A DNA stretch of 20,160 bases from DATECU01 sp035286745 (GCA_035286745.1 DATECU010000393.1:1-20160); one strand, 5' to 3'; positions 7,298-15,043 are shown, numbered from the stretch's first letter. Notes: generated by a model from the letters alone, not told the origin. Translations and numbers: made by a program.

Positions 7298-7795
7298 CTA
7301 CACCCGGCCCGATTCGCGGATGACCTTCTTGAGCTGACGCCCAGAGGCCCGGGCCTCTTCGATCTCGCTATTGAGGCGAACGATCTTGTGGCGCTTGGCG
7401 AAGAAGAAGTGGTTGCCGAGCTCCAGCACCAAGCCCACAACAACCGCGATGGCCAGGGCCTCGTACACCAACCCCTTGCTCCAAGTCTGCTCGTTGAGTG
7501 CCACCTGCCAGAGCGCATAGACCAAGGCGACGCCCAGCCCGTTGGCCCCGATCCCGAAACTCTGCCGGGCGCCGCGGAGCTCATCCTCGAGACGCTCGAC
7601 CAGCCTCTCGTTCTCGCGAAGGGCGTCCTTGAGCGGACCCACGTCGGCGAGCACCAGACGAAGCACGTCGCCTCGAACAACCTTGTGTTTGGTGCCGCAG
7701 GTGCCGCACTTGATGTGGTCTCCCTGGGCGTAGGTCGCGGGGACATCGACCCCGGTCCGGCAGTGCACGCAGCGCGCCACATCCTTCTTGTCCAT
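7298..7795 (-). CDS. Zinc-ribbon, coiled-coil, two-TM membrane protein
   Basis: 165 residues; no named family recognised. Residues 9-33 form a zinc ribbon with C9xxC12 and C30xxC33. Residues about 50-77 are charged and heptad-like (coiled coil). Two hydrophobic helices follow at about 83-102 and 108-130, then a basic/acidic helical tail (about 133-160). It probably sits in the inner membrane with both the zinc ribbon and the tail in the cytoplasm. ATG at 7793-7795; a -10-like element lies 50 nt upstream. Its 3' end almost meets the 3' end of the cNMP-PATAN gene. A sensor, scaffold or redox role is possible but unproven. Confidence 0.8.
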   Translation of the reverse strand: MDKKDVARCVHCRTGVDVPATYAQGDHIKCGTCGTKHKVVRGDVLRLVLADVGPLKDALRENERLVERLEDELRGARQSFGIGANGLGVALVYALWQVALNEQTWSKGLVYEALAIAVVVGLVLELGNHFFFAKRHKIVRLNSEIEEARASGRQLKKVIRESGRV

Positions 7796-7845
7796 AGCGT
7801 CTTCCCTTCAAACGCCTGGCGGCCTCTTCCCGGAGCGTTGGGCGG

Positions 7846-7853
7846 AGGATAGC
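7846..7853 (-). promoter_or_regulatory. Putative -10 element (GCTATCCT) for the zinc-ribbon gene
   Basis: Minus-strand GCTATCCT, 50 nt upstream of the ATG at 7795 in the 249-bp divergent gap 7796-8044. It matches the shared GCTANNNT element. The rest of the gap holds only a weak plus-strand candidate (GGTAGTCT, 7950-7957, one mismatch) for the phosphatase operon. Confidence 0.4.
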
Positions 7854-8044
7854 AGAACGCCGGGCGGCGAGACAACGCATTCAGCCCGCTGCGAACCTCC
7901 GCGTGGTCTGCCATGGTGTGGGCTGGCTGGCCGAGGCCGCTCGCGCGGTGGTAGTCTATCCACCAGTCATCGAGGCCACGTCAAGGCCGGATCGCCGGCG
8001 GCTCTCCCTTCCCGCGGGCGCCAGAAGCTGAGGTAAGGCTCGCG

Positions 8045-9697
8045 GTGTCCACTCTCGTTCTCCAGATCGAGCCGCACCAGGGCGAGGCCTTCACTCACCA
8101 GGTGAACGGCGACTCGTTAGTCCTCGGGCGCTCGTCCCAGGCCGATCTGGTGATCCCCGACCGCTACATATCGCGCCTGCAAGCGCGTCTCTACCGGGAC
8201 GGCGACCGCTGGATGGTCGAGGATCTGGGCGGCCGCAACCCCACGCTGCTCAACGGCAAGGCGGTCGCCCAGGCTCAGCGCGTGGTGCCCGGCGACCTGA
8301 TCACCGTCTGCGATTCGCGCATCCACGTCCAGGCTTCCGGTGGTCCCGACCAGGATTGGACGACCGCTTCGGGCCACACCCTGTTCCGCGAGGCGTCAGC
8401 GCTGCTCGCGGCCGAGGAAGGCAGGAACCTCAAGCCCGACATCGACGAGGCCAGCCTGCGCCATCACACCGACCGACTCCGGCTGGTGAACGAGTTTCAC
8501 CGCGCGCTGGCGGCGCCGATCAGCCTCAAGGACCTGCTGGAGCTGGTGCTGGACCGCGCGTTCGCCGACCTGCGGCCCGAGGAGGGCGTGATCTACCTGC
8601 GGAAGGCCGACGGCGAGTTCGAGTCGGTCGCCTCCCGCCGGGTCCCGGGTATCAGCGGCGACTTCCTCTTCTCCCGCAGCCTGATCCGTGAGGTGACGGA
8701 GAAGCAGCTGGCGGCGCTGGTCGTCGATGTGGGCGCCGACGAGCGTTTCAGTGCCGCCCAGAGCATGCTCAGCTCCGGCGCCCGCAGCGTGGTGGCGGCG
8801 CCGCTGTTCGATCCGGACGGCTGCCGCGGCCTCATTGTGCTGAACTCGCGCGCCCACCTGCGCAGCTTCTCCGAGGAGGACATGGAAGAGCTGGTGTCGC
8901 TGGCAGCAGCGGCCGCCATGCGGATCCGCAACCTGGCGCTGGTCGAGGAGGCGTCGCAGCGCAAGGTCCTCGAGAAGGAGCTGTCGCTGGCCCGGCAGAT
9001 CCAGATGACGCTGCTGCCCGCCGAGCTCCCCAAGATCGAGGGCTTCGAGCTCAGCGCCTCCAACATCCCGAACCGCGCCGTCTCCGGCGACCTCTACCAG
9101 GTGCAGACGAGGCGCGAGGGCACCGAGTGTGTCCTGTTGCTGGCGGACGTCTCGGGCAAGGGCATGGCTGCCGCGCTGCTCACCGCCTCGCTGGAGGCTC
9201 TGGCAGCGGGCCCGATCGAGGTGGGTCTCCCGCCCGACGGCATCTTCAGCAGGTTGTCGCGGCGGCTTCACGCGCGCACCAGCGCAGAGCGCTATGCGAC
9301 AGCGTTCGCCGCGGTGCTGCACCGGGATAGCGGCCGCTTCTGCTACACCAACGCGGGCCACAACCCCGCGATCCTGCTGCGCGCGTCAGGCGAGCATGAG
9401 GAGCTGGGGGCCACCGGGTTGCCGCTCGGCCTGCTTCCGGCCAGCGAGTACGGGCGGGAGGTGCGGCAACTCGGGCCGGGCGACCTGGTGATCATCTACA
9501 CCGACGGTGTCACCGAGGCCGCCAACCCGGCGGGCGAGGAGTACGGTCTCTCGCGCCTGCTGGCCCTGGGCCAGAGCCACCGAACCGGTTCCGTGCACGC
9601 GCTCGCCGCCGCCCTGCAGGCCGACCTCTACGCCTTCGCCAGCGGAGTTCCCTTCGGTGACGACCAGACCTTCCTGCTGCTGAAACGGCTGAACTGA
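8045..9697 (+). CDS. FHA-GAF-PP2C (SpoIIE/RsbU-type) serine/threonine phosphatase
   Basis: 550 residues. Residues about 1-96 are an FHA domain (LVLGRSSQADLVIPDRYISR, later LNGKAV), which binds phosphothreonine. Residues about 145-300 are a GAF domain (ISLKDLLELVLDRAF, GVIYLRKADGEF, GARSVVAAPLF, GLIVLNSR), a small-molecule or redox sensor fold. Residues about 310-550 are a PP2C phosphatase of SpoIIE/RsbU type: LARQIQMTLLP linker helix, then metal-binding aspartates in SGDLY (349), ADVSGKG (368), YTDGVTEA (487) and GDDQT (539-540). All key metal ligands are present, so it should be active; the usual GGDYYD is SGDLYQ. Such enzymes typically dephosphorylate anti-sigma-factor antagonists (partner-switching), but no antagonist or anti-sigma kinase is nearby. 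GTG start at 8045; GAGGTAAGG just upstream. Cytoplasmic. Cotranscribed with the globin 15 nt downstream. Confidence 0.92.
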   Translation: MSTLVLQIEPHQGEAFTHQVNGDSLVLGRSSQADLVIPDRYISRLQARLYRDGDRWMVEDLGGRNPTLLNGKAVAQAQRVVPGDLITVCDSRIHVQASGGPDQDWTTASGHTLFREASALLAAEEGRNLKPDIDEASLRHHTDRLRLVNEFHRALAAPISLKDLLELVLDRAFADLRPEEGVIYLRKADGEFESVASRRVPGISGDFLFSRSLIREVTEKQLAALVVDVGADERFSAAQSMLSSGARSVVAAPLFDPDGCRGLIVLNSRAHLRSFSEEDMEELVSLAAAAAMRIRNLALVEEASQRKVLEKELSLARQIQMTLLPAELPKIEGFELSASNIPNRAVSGDLYQVQTRREGTECVLLLADVSGKGMAAALLTASLEALAAGPIEVGLPPDGIFSRLSRRLHARTSAERYATAFAAVLHRDSGRFCYTNAGHNPAILLRASGEHEELGATGLPLGLLPASEYGREVRQLGPGDLVIIYTDGVTEAANPAGEEYGLSRLLALGQSHRTGSVHALAAALQADLYAFASGVPFGDDQTFLLLKRLN

Positions 9698-9712
9698 GCG
9701 GAGGCCGCCGCC

Positions 9713-10126
9713 ATGGACAAGAAGACCCTCGGCATCGTGGACGCCAGCCTTCAGCGCTGCTTTCGCGAGCCTCGCTTCCTCGACCTCTTCTATGAGAGGT
9801 TCCTGGCCGCGTCCCCGAAAGTGCAGGAGCGCTTCGCCGGTACCGACTTCGAGCGGCAGAAGCGGGCCCTGCGCGGGTCGCTTTGGATGATCCTGCTGGC
9901 GGCGGAGGACGAGGAGAAGGGCCCCGAGCGCTATCTCGGGTCCCTCGCCGAGATGCACAGCGCGCGGCATCTCGACATTGGCGCTGAGCTCTACGACCTG
10001 TGGCTGGACTCGCTGCTGGCCACGGTAGCGGAGTGCGACCCCGAGCATACGCCCGAGCTGCGCGCCGCCTGGGAGCGGGTGATGATGGTGGGCGTCCACT
10101 ACATGGTGACCCGGTACAACCGGTGA
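9713..10126 (+). CDS. Single-domain globin (flavohaemoglobin-type haem protein)
   Basis: 137 residues, the length of one globin fold. Alignment by eye to the globin part of Hmp/Vgb places the key residues: B10 Tyr27 (FYERF), CD1 Phe41 (ERFAGTD), E7 Gln49 (FERQKRAL) and proximal F8 His82 (LAEMH). The G/H helices are ELYDLWLDSLLATVAE and ELRAAWERVM. The Tyr-B10/Gln-E7 pair is typical of O2/NO-binding bacterial globins. No FAD/NAD reductase domain is attached, so any NO dioxygenase activity would need a separate reductase; O2/NO sensing or scavenging are alternatives. The ATG at 9713 follows GGAGG, 15 nt after the phosphatase stop, so the two are almost certainly cotranscribed. That suggests, but does not prove, a sensor-in-trans role for the PP2C phosphatase. 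Confidence 0.8.
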   Translation: MDKKTLGIVDASLQRCFREPRFLDLFYERFLAASPKVQERFAGTDFERQKRALRGSLWMILLAAEDEEKGPERYLGSLAEMHSARHLDIGAELYDLWLDSLLATVAECDPEHTPELRAAWERVMMVGVHYMVTRYNR

Positions 10127-10296
10127 GCGGGACCGCGGGGCGAGGGCTGGCCTTGCGGTCATCGGCAGTCCCAACGCGAGCGACGGACCCGGGCGGCGCG
10201 CCCCAAGCGGCGCGGCGGCGGCGGTTGTGATCCAGAGCACGACTCCATGGCCGCGGGCCCTCGTAGGGTGATTCCTGGAACCGCCGGCGTCTTGCG

Positions 10297-10304
10297 GCTA
10301 GAAT
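10297..10304 (+). promoter_or_regulatory. Putative -10 element (GCTAGAAT)
   Basis: GCTAGAAT lies 21 nt before the ATG at 10326 and fits the GCTANNNT element. No good -35. The rest of the 199-bp gap (10127-10325) shows nothing else recognisable. Confidence 0.45.
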
Positions 10305-10325
10305 GACCGCTTCCAAGGAGCTCCC

Positions 10326-10769
10326 ATGACCGAAGAGAAGGACCCCAAAGCACGCCTGACCGACGCCATTCGCGAGCGCCTGGAGACGGAGCTGATTCCC
10401 AAGCTCCAGAACTCCAAGGTGCGGTCCAGGACGGTCGTGGGGATGAACGTGCTGGCCATCGCCGAGAAGCAGATTGGCAAGGGCCAGCCTGCCAACCCGG
10501 AGGAATGGGAGCGGCTGCGCCACTTCGTGAAGGACCAGCCCGAGGTCCTGAAGATGGTGGACACCTTCGAGGAGGCGGTGGCCAAGGTCGAGGCCGAGAT
10601 CGCCGTCAAGGTGAAGGACTCGGAGGCCGACGAGGGCAAGCTGCGCAAGGGGATGATGGAGATCATCCGGGCGGTGGTCCTGAAGAAGATCGCCGAGGCC
10701 TCGAAGGCGGAGCCAGGCGAGGCGGAGCCCGGGCCGGCGGTCGAGTCGCCCAAGCCTACCGAGGGATAG
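10326..10769 (+). CDS. Small cytoplasmic hypothetical protein, DUF6285-like
   Basis: 147 residues, highly charged, with no signal peptide or membrane segment. The segment LTDAIRERLETELIPKL ... VGMNVLAIAEKQIGKGQ resembles the DUF6285 pattern (helix ending in LP.L, then N-x-L-A-I-x-E-x-x-x-x), a small helical family often found beside acyl-CoA dehydrogenase and aminoglycoside-phosphotransferase-like genes; neither is present here. The C-terminal ~20 residues are Pro/Glu-rich and probably disordered. ATG start at 10326 with AAGGAG seven nt upstream; single-gene unit between a globin operon and the convergent ABC exporter. Function unknown; family call tentative. Confidence 0.7.
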   Translation: MTEEKDPKARLTDAIRERLETELIPKLQNSKVRSRTVVGMNVLAIAEKQIGKGQPANPEEWERLRHFVKDQPEVLKMVDTFEEAVAKVEAEIAVKVKDSEADEGKLRKGMMEIIRAVVLKKIAEASKAEPGEAEPGPAVESPKPTEG

Positions 10770-10867
10770 CGGGACGGAGAACGCCGAGGCCTGGATCGAG
10801 ATCCCGTTGCGATCCGTCGCCGAGGCGTCCCCAGGCCTGCTCGGAGCCAGCGGGCGTCTTCACCGTC

Positions 10868-10892
10868 TAGGGGTGCAGCACGCTGCGTCCCC
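10868..10892. terminator. Candidate bidirectional hairpin between convergent genes
   Basis: The arms GGGG-T-GCAG and CTGC-GT-CCCC pair around a CACG loop, with a small internal mismatch. It lies between the stop at 10769 (plus strand) and the ABC permease stop at 10958 (minus strand). There is no U-tract on either side, so intrinsic termination is uncertain. Confidence 0.3.
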
Positions 10893-10902
10893 CTCGTCTC
10901 TC

Positions 10903-10950
10903 CGCTTTCCGTTCTTCGTGTCCTTGGTGTCTTTGTGGTTCTCGGTTCCG
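10903..10950 (-). repeat. Degenerate 9-nt periodic CACAAAGA-type intergenic repeat
   Basis: Read on the minus strand, this stretch runs as repeated units of CAC + purine-rich six-mers (CACAAAGA, CACCAAGGA, CACGAAGAA), period about nine, fading into ACGGAAAG and GGAGAGACG. It translates in one frame as the familiar spurious NHKDTKDTK string. Similar purine-rich 'CACAGAGACACAGAG/CACAAAGACACGAAG' repeats are scattered between genes in many large genomes; function unknown. It lies just downstream of the ABC permease stop. Confidence 0.75.
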
Positions 10951-10957
10951 TTGTCCG

Positions 10958-12211
10958 TTACGCCCGACGCACCCAACGCATGATCTCGGGGAAGGTCGGG
11001 CGCTTGCCATACATCAGGATGCCGACGCGGTAGATGCGGGCGGCCAGCCAGGTCATGGCGGCGATGGTCAGCGCCATGATGGCGATGGAGGCGGCGATCT
11101 GCCAGGCCGGCGGCGTCACCGTGGTGATGCGCATGAACATCAGGAGCGGCGTGAAGAAGGGGATGAGCGACAGCGTCACCGACAGGGGGCTGTCGGGGCT
11201 GGCCAGAACCGTGAAGGAGAAGACGAAGCCCAGGAGCAGGGGCATCATCACCGGGAACGCCAGGCTCTGGGCCTCCTGCTGGGTGTTCACCGAAGCCCCC
11301 AGCGCCATGTACATCGAACCGTAGAGGAAGTACCCCAGCAGGAAGTAGACCACCAGAGCCACCAGGACCAGGGGGTTGACCTCCGGCATCGCCAGGCCGC
11401 TGGCGGCGGTGGCCGAAGCTCCGTAGGCGGCGAACAGGCCCAAAGAGCCGGCCCACACTGCGAACTGGGTGAGGCCCGCCCCGCCCACGCCCAGAAGCTT
11501 GCCGGCGAAGAGCTGGATGGGCGGGATCGACGACACCATCACCTCGACCACCCGGTTGTTCTTCTCCTCCAGGACGCCGTTCATGAGGGCGGCGCCCCAC
11601 ATGGCGAGCGTCGTGTAGAGCATGGTCAGCAGGATCATGGAGAGGAAGAAGAGGCCTCCCCGATCCTCGCGGGCGCCCCTCTCGGTCAGCCGGCTGGTCT
11701 TGAGGTCCAGCTTTTTCGTTAGGTGACCGATCTTGTCGGGGGCGAGGCCCTCTGCCGACAGGCGGCGGACTACAAAGGCCTCCTCGACGGCATCGTTCAG
11801 CAGCCGAATGTCCATCACGTTGCTCACGTTCTTGCCGTAGTACTCGACCACCGAACGCTCCAAGGCGTCCTGGGGAAGCAACACGTAGCCGTCGAGATCG
11901 CCCTTGAGGACCTGGTCCTTGAGACCGGCCTCGGCGACCTGGAAGTCCCCGGCCGGAGGCGGCTTGAGTACGAAGCGCCCCTGGCCCGCTTCCTTGCGCA
12001 GAGACAGCGCTCGCTCCACGTCCTGGTATAGGTGGCCCGAGGCGTCGAGCACCGAGAGGCGCAGCGGCTTGCCGCGCTGCCGCTTCATCAGCAGCGCTGG
12101 GCCCAAGGTGAAGGCTGCCATGATGACAGGGCCCAGGATGGTGCTGACCAGGAAGGCCTTGGAGCGGACCCGCTCGAGGTATTCGCGACGAGCGACGGTG
12201 GCGACGCGCAT
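10958..12211 (-). CDS. ABC-2 type exporter permease (NatB-like)
   Basis: 417 residues from ATG at 12209-12211. The N-terminus (TVARREYLERVRSKAFLVSTILGP) and a first membrane helix at about 20-42 are followed by a ~140-residue, mostly hydrophilic outside domain (about 45-190) and then five to six membrane helices clustered at about 200-400. EEKNNRVVEVMVSSIPP is the conserved cytoplasmic loop of NatB-type ABC-2 permeases, known for Na+ or small-molecule export. The open frame extends well upstream inside the ATPase gene, but GGAGGGGAG sits just before the ATG, 5 nt after the ATPase stop, and the upstream part lacks family resemblance. Partner of the ATPase gene; substrate not known. Inner membrane. 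Confidence 0.87.
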   Translation of the reverse strand: MRVATVARREYLERVRSKAFLVSTILGPVIMAAFTLGPALLMKRQRGKPLRLSVLDASGHLYQDVERALSLRKEAGQGRFVLKPPPAGDFQVAEAGLKDQVLKGDLDGYVLLPQDALERSVVEYYGKNVSNVMDIRLLNDAVEEAFVVRRLSAEGLAPDKIGHLTKKLDLKTSRLTERGAREDRGGLFFLSMILLTMLYTTLAMWGAALMNGVLEEKNNRVVEVMVSSIPPIQLFAGKLLGVGGAGLTQFAVWAGSLGLFAAYGASATAASGLAMPEVNPLVLVALVVYFLLGYFLYGSMYMALGASVNTQQEAQSLAFPVMMPLLLGFVFSFTVLASPDSPLSVTLSLIPFFTPLLMFMRITTVTPPAWQIAASIAIMALTIAAMTWLAARIYRVGILMYGKRPTFPEIMRWVRRA

Positions 12212-12216
12212 GGCGA

Positions 12217-13149
12217 TCAACTCCCCTCCTGGGCGTCCAGCTCCTGGCCGTGGGCGGTCACCGCCTCCACGAAGATGTCGTGCAGGCTCGGCTCCACGAT
12301 CTCGAAGCGAGAAAGACGCAGCCGGCCCGCGGCCTCGCGCAGGATGGCTTGCGGGTCGGCGCCGTCGTCCATTCTCACCTCCACATAACGACCGAAGTCG
12401 GTGACCTTGGCAATGCCCGGAAGCGTGGACAGGAAGCCCCCGTCGCCGTCGAAGGCCAGCACCACGGCGTTCTTGCCGTAGCGGCTCTTCACCTCGCTGA
12501 CCAGCCCGTCCAGCAGCTTCTGGCCCCGGTTGATGAGGGCGATGGAGTCGCACAGCCGCTCCACCGTCTCCATCTGGTGGCTGGAGAGCACCAGCGTCTT
12601 GCCCTGGCGCTTGAGCTCGAGCAAGACGTCCCGCAGAACGTTGGTGCCCACCGGGTCGAGTCCGCTCATGGGCTCGTCCATGATCAGGATCTCCGGGTCG
12701 TGGAGCAGGGTGGCCACGAACTGGGCCTTCTGCTGCATGCCCTTGGACAGCTCGTTGAGCTTGCGCTTGCGCCATTCGGCCAGGCCCAGGCGTTCCAGCC
12801 AAGGGCCCAGGCGGCGCAGCGCCTCGGCGCGGGCGACGCCTTTGATCTCGGCCAGGAAGACGAGCTGCTCCTCCACCACCATGCGGGGGTAAAGGCCGCG
12901 CTCCTCGGGCATGTAGCCGATGCGGTCGCGGGCGGCCTGGTCCGCCGGCCGGCCCAGGATATCTATGGTCCCCTGGTCGGGGCCGATCACGTTCATGATC
13001 ATGCGCAGGGTGGTGGTCTTGCCGGCTCCGTTAGGTCCAAGCAGACCGAAGACGCTGCCTCTCGGGATCTCCAGGGAGAGGTCGGCGACGGCCAGGTGGC
13101 CCGAGTAGGCTTTCTTCACGCCCTTCAGGCTGATGACGGATTGGTTCAC
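12217..13149 (-). CDS. ABC transporter ATP-binding protein (NatA-like)
   Basis: 310 residues from a GTG at 13147-13149. Walker A GPNGAGKT (38-45), Q-loop region YMPEERGLYP, signature LSKGMQQ (135-141), Walker B ILIMDEP (155-161), H-loop His192 (SSHQM); all catalytic motifs are intact. After residue ~215 is the C-terminal extension typical of NatA/DUF4162-type exporters. An in-frame ATG at 13183-13185 would add 12 residues, but it has no ribosome site and lies within the divergent promoter; the GTG has GAGGA at proper spacing and starts where homologues start. It pairs with the NatB-like permease 5 nt downstream. Function: energises export of an unknown substrate, perhaps Na+ or a toxic compound. 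Confidence 0.9.
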   Translation of the reverse strand: MNQSVISLKGVKKAYSGHLAVADLSLEIPRGSVFGLLGPNGAGKTTTLRMIMNVIGPDQGTIDILGRPADQAARDRIGYMPEERGLYPRMVVEEQLVFLAEIKGVARAEALRRLGPWLERLGLAEWRKRKLNELSKGMQQKAQFVATLLHDPEILIMDEPMSGLDPVGTNVLRDVLLELKRQGKTLVLSSHQMETVERLCDSIALINRGQKLLDGLVSEVKSRYGKNAVVLAFDGDGGFLSTLPGIAKVTDFGRYVEVRMDDGADPQAILREAAGRLRLSRFEIVEPSLHDIFVEAVTAHGQELDAQEGS

Positions 13150-13170
13150 TTTCTGGTCCTCGAAGAGGTG

Positions 13171-13198
13171 CTGACATGATCGCATGAACCGATATACT
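13171..13198 (+). promoter_or_regulatory. Putative promoter for the EamA permease
   Basis: CTGACA (13171-13176), 16-nt spacer, TATACT (13193-13198). The ATG at 13209 begins only 10 nt after the -10, so the mRNA would have a 5' leader of only a few nucleotides and no ribosome site. The ABC exporter operon starts in the opposite direction from the same short gap. Confidence 0.5.
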
Positions 13199-13208
13199 GA
13201 CGCCCCCG

Positions 13209-14123
13209 ATGTCCCCAGGCGCAGGAAAACCCGAGGCGCGCGGCGTGCTCCTGGTGCTGGCCAGTACCGTCGCCTACGGTTCCATGGCCATCCTGGCCAA
13301 GATCGCCTTCGCCGGCGGCGTGCGTCCCCTGGGCCTGCTGGCCTTCCGCTTCCTGCTGGCCAGCCTGCTCTTCGCCATCACGGTTCCCAAGGCCTCCCGC
13401 CCTCTCCCCTGGCCCACCCGCTTCCGGCTGTGGGGCCTGGGCGGCGTCTTCATCGTCAACGCTGTCGCCTACTTCACGGCTCTGGAGCGGACGCCGGCGT
13501 CGCTGGTGTCGGTGCTGGTGTTTACGTACCCGGTGATGGTGATGTTCCTCTCGGCGCTCTTCGGGCTCGACCCGCTGACCGTGCGCGGCCTGGCCTCGGC
13601 GCTGTTGGCGGTCGCCGGCAGTGCCCTCAGCATCGGCGGCACCACCGGCGGTGCCAGCGCCTCGGGGGTGGCGCTCGCGCTCCTGGCCGCGCTGCTCTAC
13701 GCGGGCTACGTGGTCCTCGGCAGCCGACTCCTGGCCACCATCCCGACCGAGGCGGTGGCGCGCCACGTGGTGGGGGTGAGCGCGCTGCTGTCGCTGCCCT
13801 GGGGAGCGTGGCGGGGGGAACTGGTGCTTCCATCGACCGCAGCCGCCTGGCTGAGCCTGGTCGTCATCGGCACCGTCTCCACCTTCGTGGCCATGCGAGC
13901 CTTCCTCGCCGGTGTCGAGCGCATCGGCGCGGCGCGGGCTTCGGTCTTGTCGACGCTCGAGGTGTTCGTGACCGTGGGCCTGGCGGCACTCTTCTTGAGC
14001 GAGGCGGTGAGCCTTCGCCAGGTGGCTGGTGCCGCCCTGGTGCTGGCTGCGGTGTTGCTGCAGAACCTGGGAGCCTCCAGGCTGGGCGGCCGAGGGCGGG
14101 GCGGACGGAATGGAATATCATGA
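13209..14123 (+). CDS. EamA/DMT-family permease
   Basis: 304 residues with about ten hydrophobic helices in two repeated EamA halves (about residues 14-140 and 150-290). Typical features are GSMAILAKIAFAGGVRPLGLLAFRFL near the start of half one, EPV-like ERTPASLVSVLVFTYPVM, and in half two ERIGAARASVLSTLEVFVTVGLAALFLSEAVSLRQVAGAALVLAAV (given here as separate pieces of one C-terminal run). The family exports amino acids, metabolites or drugs, but individual substrates cannot be read from sequence. Start chosen as ATG at 13209; a reading frame from 13184 is a shadow. Separated from the ABC operon by a divergent promoter. Inner membrane. Confidence 0.88.
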   Translation: MSPGAGKPEARGVLLVLASTVAYGSMAILAKIAFAGGVRPLGLLAFRFLLASLLFAITVPKASRPLPWPTRFRLWGLGGVFIVNAVAYFTALERTPASLVSVLVFTYPVMVMFLSALFGLDPLTVRGLASALLAVAGSALSIGGTTGGASASGVALALLAALLYAGYVVLGSRLLATIPTEAVARHVVGVSALLSLPWGAWRGELVLPSTAAAWLSLVVIGTVSTFVAMRAFLAGVERIGAARASVLSTLEVFVTVGLAALFLSEAVSLRQVAGAALVLAAVLLQNLGASRLGGRGRGGRNGIS

Positions 14124-14208
14124 ACCGCCGGGCCTCTGCGACCGCGCCCAGACCGCGCTTAGCAGCGTGATTCACTCCCGCGCAGCAGCCAAACACTTAA
14201 GGACACTG

Positions 14209-15039
14209 ATGAGAATCTCCCTCGCCCACAGCCCCGACAGCGACGACGCCTTCATGTTCTACGGCCTGGCCAAGGGACACGTGCCCAGCGGCGACCTGGA
14301 GGTCGTTCACGTTCTGAAGGACATCGAGACCCTGAACCGGGAGGCCCAAGCCGGCGTCCACGAGGTCACCGCCATCTCCTTCCACGCCTACCCCTCGGTG
14401 GCCGAGAGGTACGCCCTCATGCCCTGCGGAGGCAGCATCGGCGACGGCTACGGGCCGCTCTTGGTGGCCCGGGAGCCGCTCGATCCCAAGGCGGTGGCGG
14501 GGCGTCGTGTCGCCGTGCCGGGCACCCTCACCACCGCCTACCTTGCGCTCAAGCTCTTCGCTCCCGGTTGCTCGACCTACGTGGTGCCCTTCGATCGGAT
14601 TCTCGAGGAGGTGCAGGAGGGCCGCGCCGAGGTGGGTCTGGTCATCCATGAGGGCCAACTGACCTACGGCGGTCACGGTCTCTCCCAGGTGCTGGACCTG
14701 GGAGCCTGGTGGAAAGCGGAGACGGGCCTGCCGCTGCCCCTCGGTGGCAACGCGGTGCGCCGAGACCTGGGACCCGAGCTGATGGCGCGCCTGACGCGTC
14801 TGGTGAGGCAGACGGTGCAGTACTCGCTGGCCCACCGGCCCCAGGCTCTCGAGTACGCCCTCTCCTTCGCTCGCGGCATGCAGACCCAGATCGCCGACCG
14901 CTTCGTCGGCATGTGGGTCAACGAGATGACGGTGGAGTGCGGGGAGCGCGGCCGGCGTGCGGTGCAGGTGCTGCTCGACCGCGGGGCCGAGGCCGGGATC
15001 ATTCCCCAGCGGGTGGTTGTCGACTTCGTGGAGGCTTGA
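14209..15039 (+). CDS. mqnD: 1,4-dihydroxy-6-naphthoate synthase (futalosine menaquinone pathway)
   Basis: 276 residues, the MqnD length. Motifs follow the Thermus enzyme closely: HSPDSDDAFMFYGL at the N-terminus, DIETLNREA, VAVPGTLTTAYLAL, FDRILEEVQEG, GLVIHEGQLTYG and DLGAWWKAETGLPLPLG. His147 in VIHEG corresponds to the histidine proposed as catalytic in MqnD. The enzyme converts cyclic dehypoxanthinylfutalosine to 1,4-dihydroxy-6-naphthoate. It is a periplasmic-binding-protein fold without a signal peptide, hence cytoplasmic. ATG at 14209 follows AAGGA; a longer in-frame ORF beginning at 14029 overlaps the EamA gene and is rejected. No other mqn gene is in the window. The 85-nt gap after the EamA gene has no clear promoter, so readthrough from EamA is possible. 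Stop is 4 nt before the next start. Confidence 0.88.
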   Translation: MRISLAHSPDSDDAFMFYGLAKGHVPSGDLEVVHVLKDIETLNREAQAGVHEVTAISFHAYPSVAERYALMPCGGSIGDGYGPLLVAREPLDPKAVAGRRVAVPGTLTTAYLALKLFAPGCSTYVVPFDRILEEVQEGRAEVGLVIHEGQLTYGGHGLSQVLDLGAWWKAETGLPLPLGGNAVRRDLGPELMARLTRLVRQTVQYSLAHRPQALEYALSFARGMQTQIADRFVGMWVNEMTVECGERGRRAVQVLLDRGAEAGIIPQRVVVDFVEA

Positions 15040-15043
15040 GCGG

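Noticed and set aside
10860..11600. 246-codon minus-strand ORF ending in NHKDTKDTK
   Set aside because: It overlaps the ABC permease in another frame and its tail is translation of the intergenic repeat.
12212..12802. N-terminal extension of the ABC permease frame up to 12802
   Set aside because: It lies within the ATPase gene in another frame; no family resemblance, and the ATG at 12211 has a strong ribosome site.
14120..14170. 16-codon ORF overlapping the EamA stop (ATGA)
   Set aside because: Short, no ribosome site of its own, no recognisable product.
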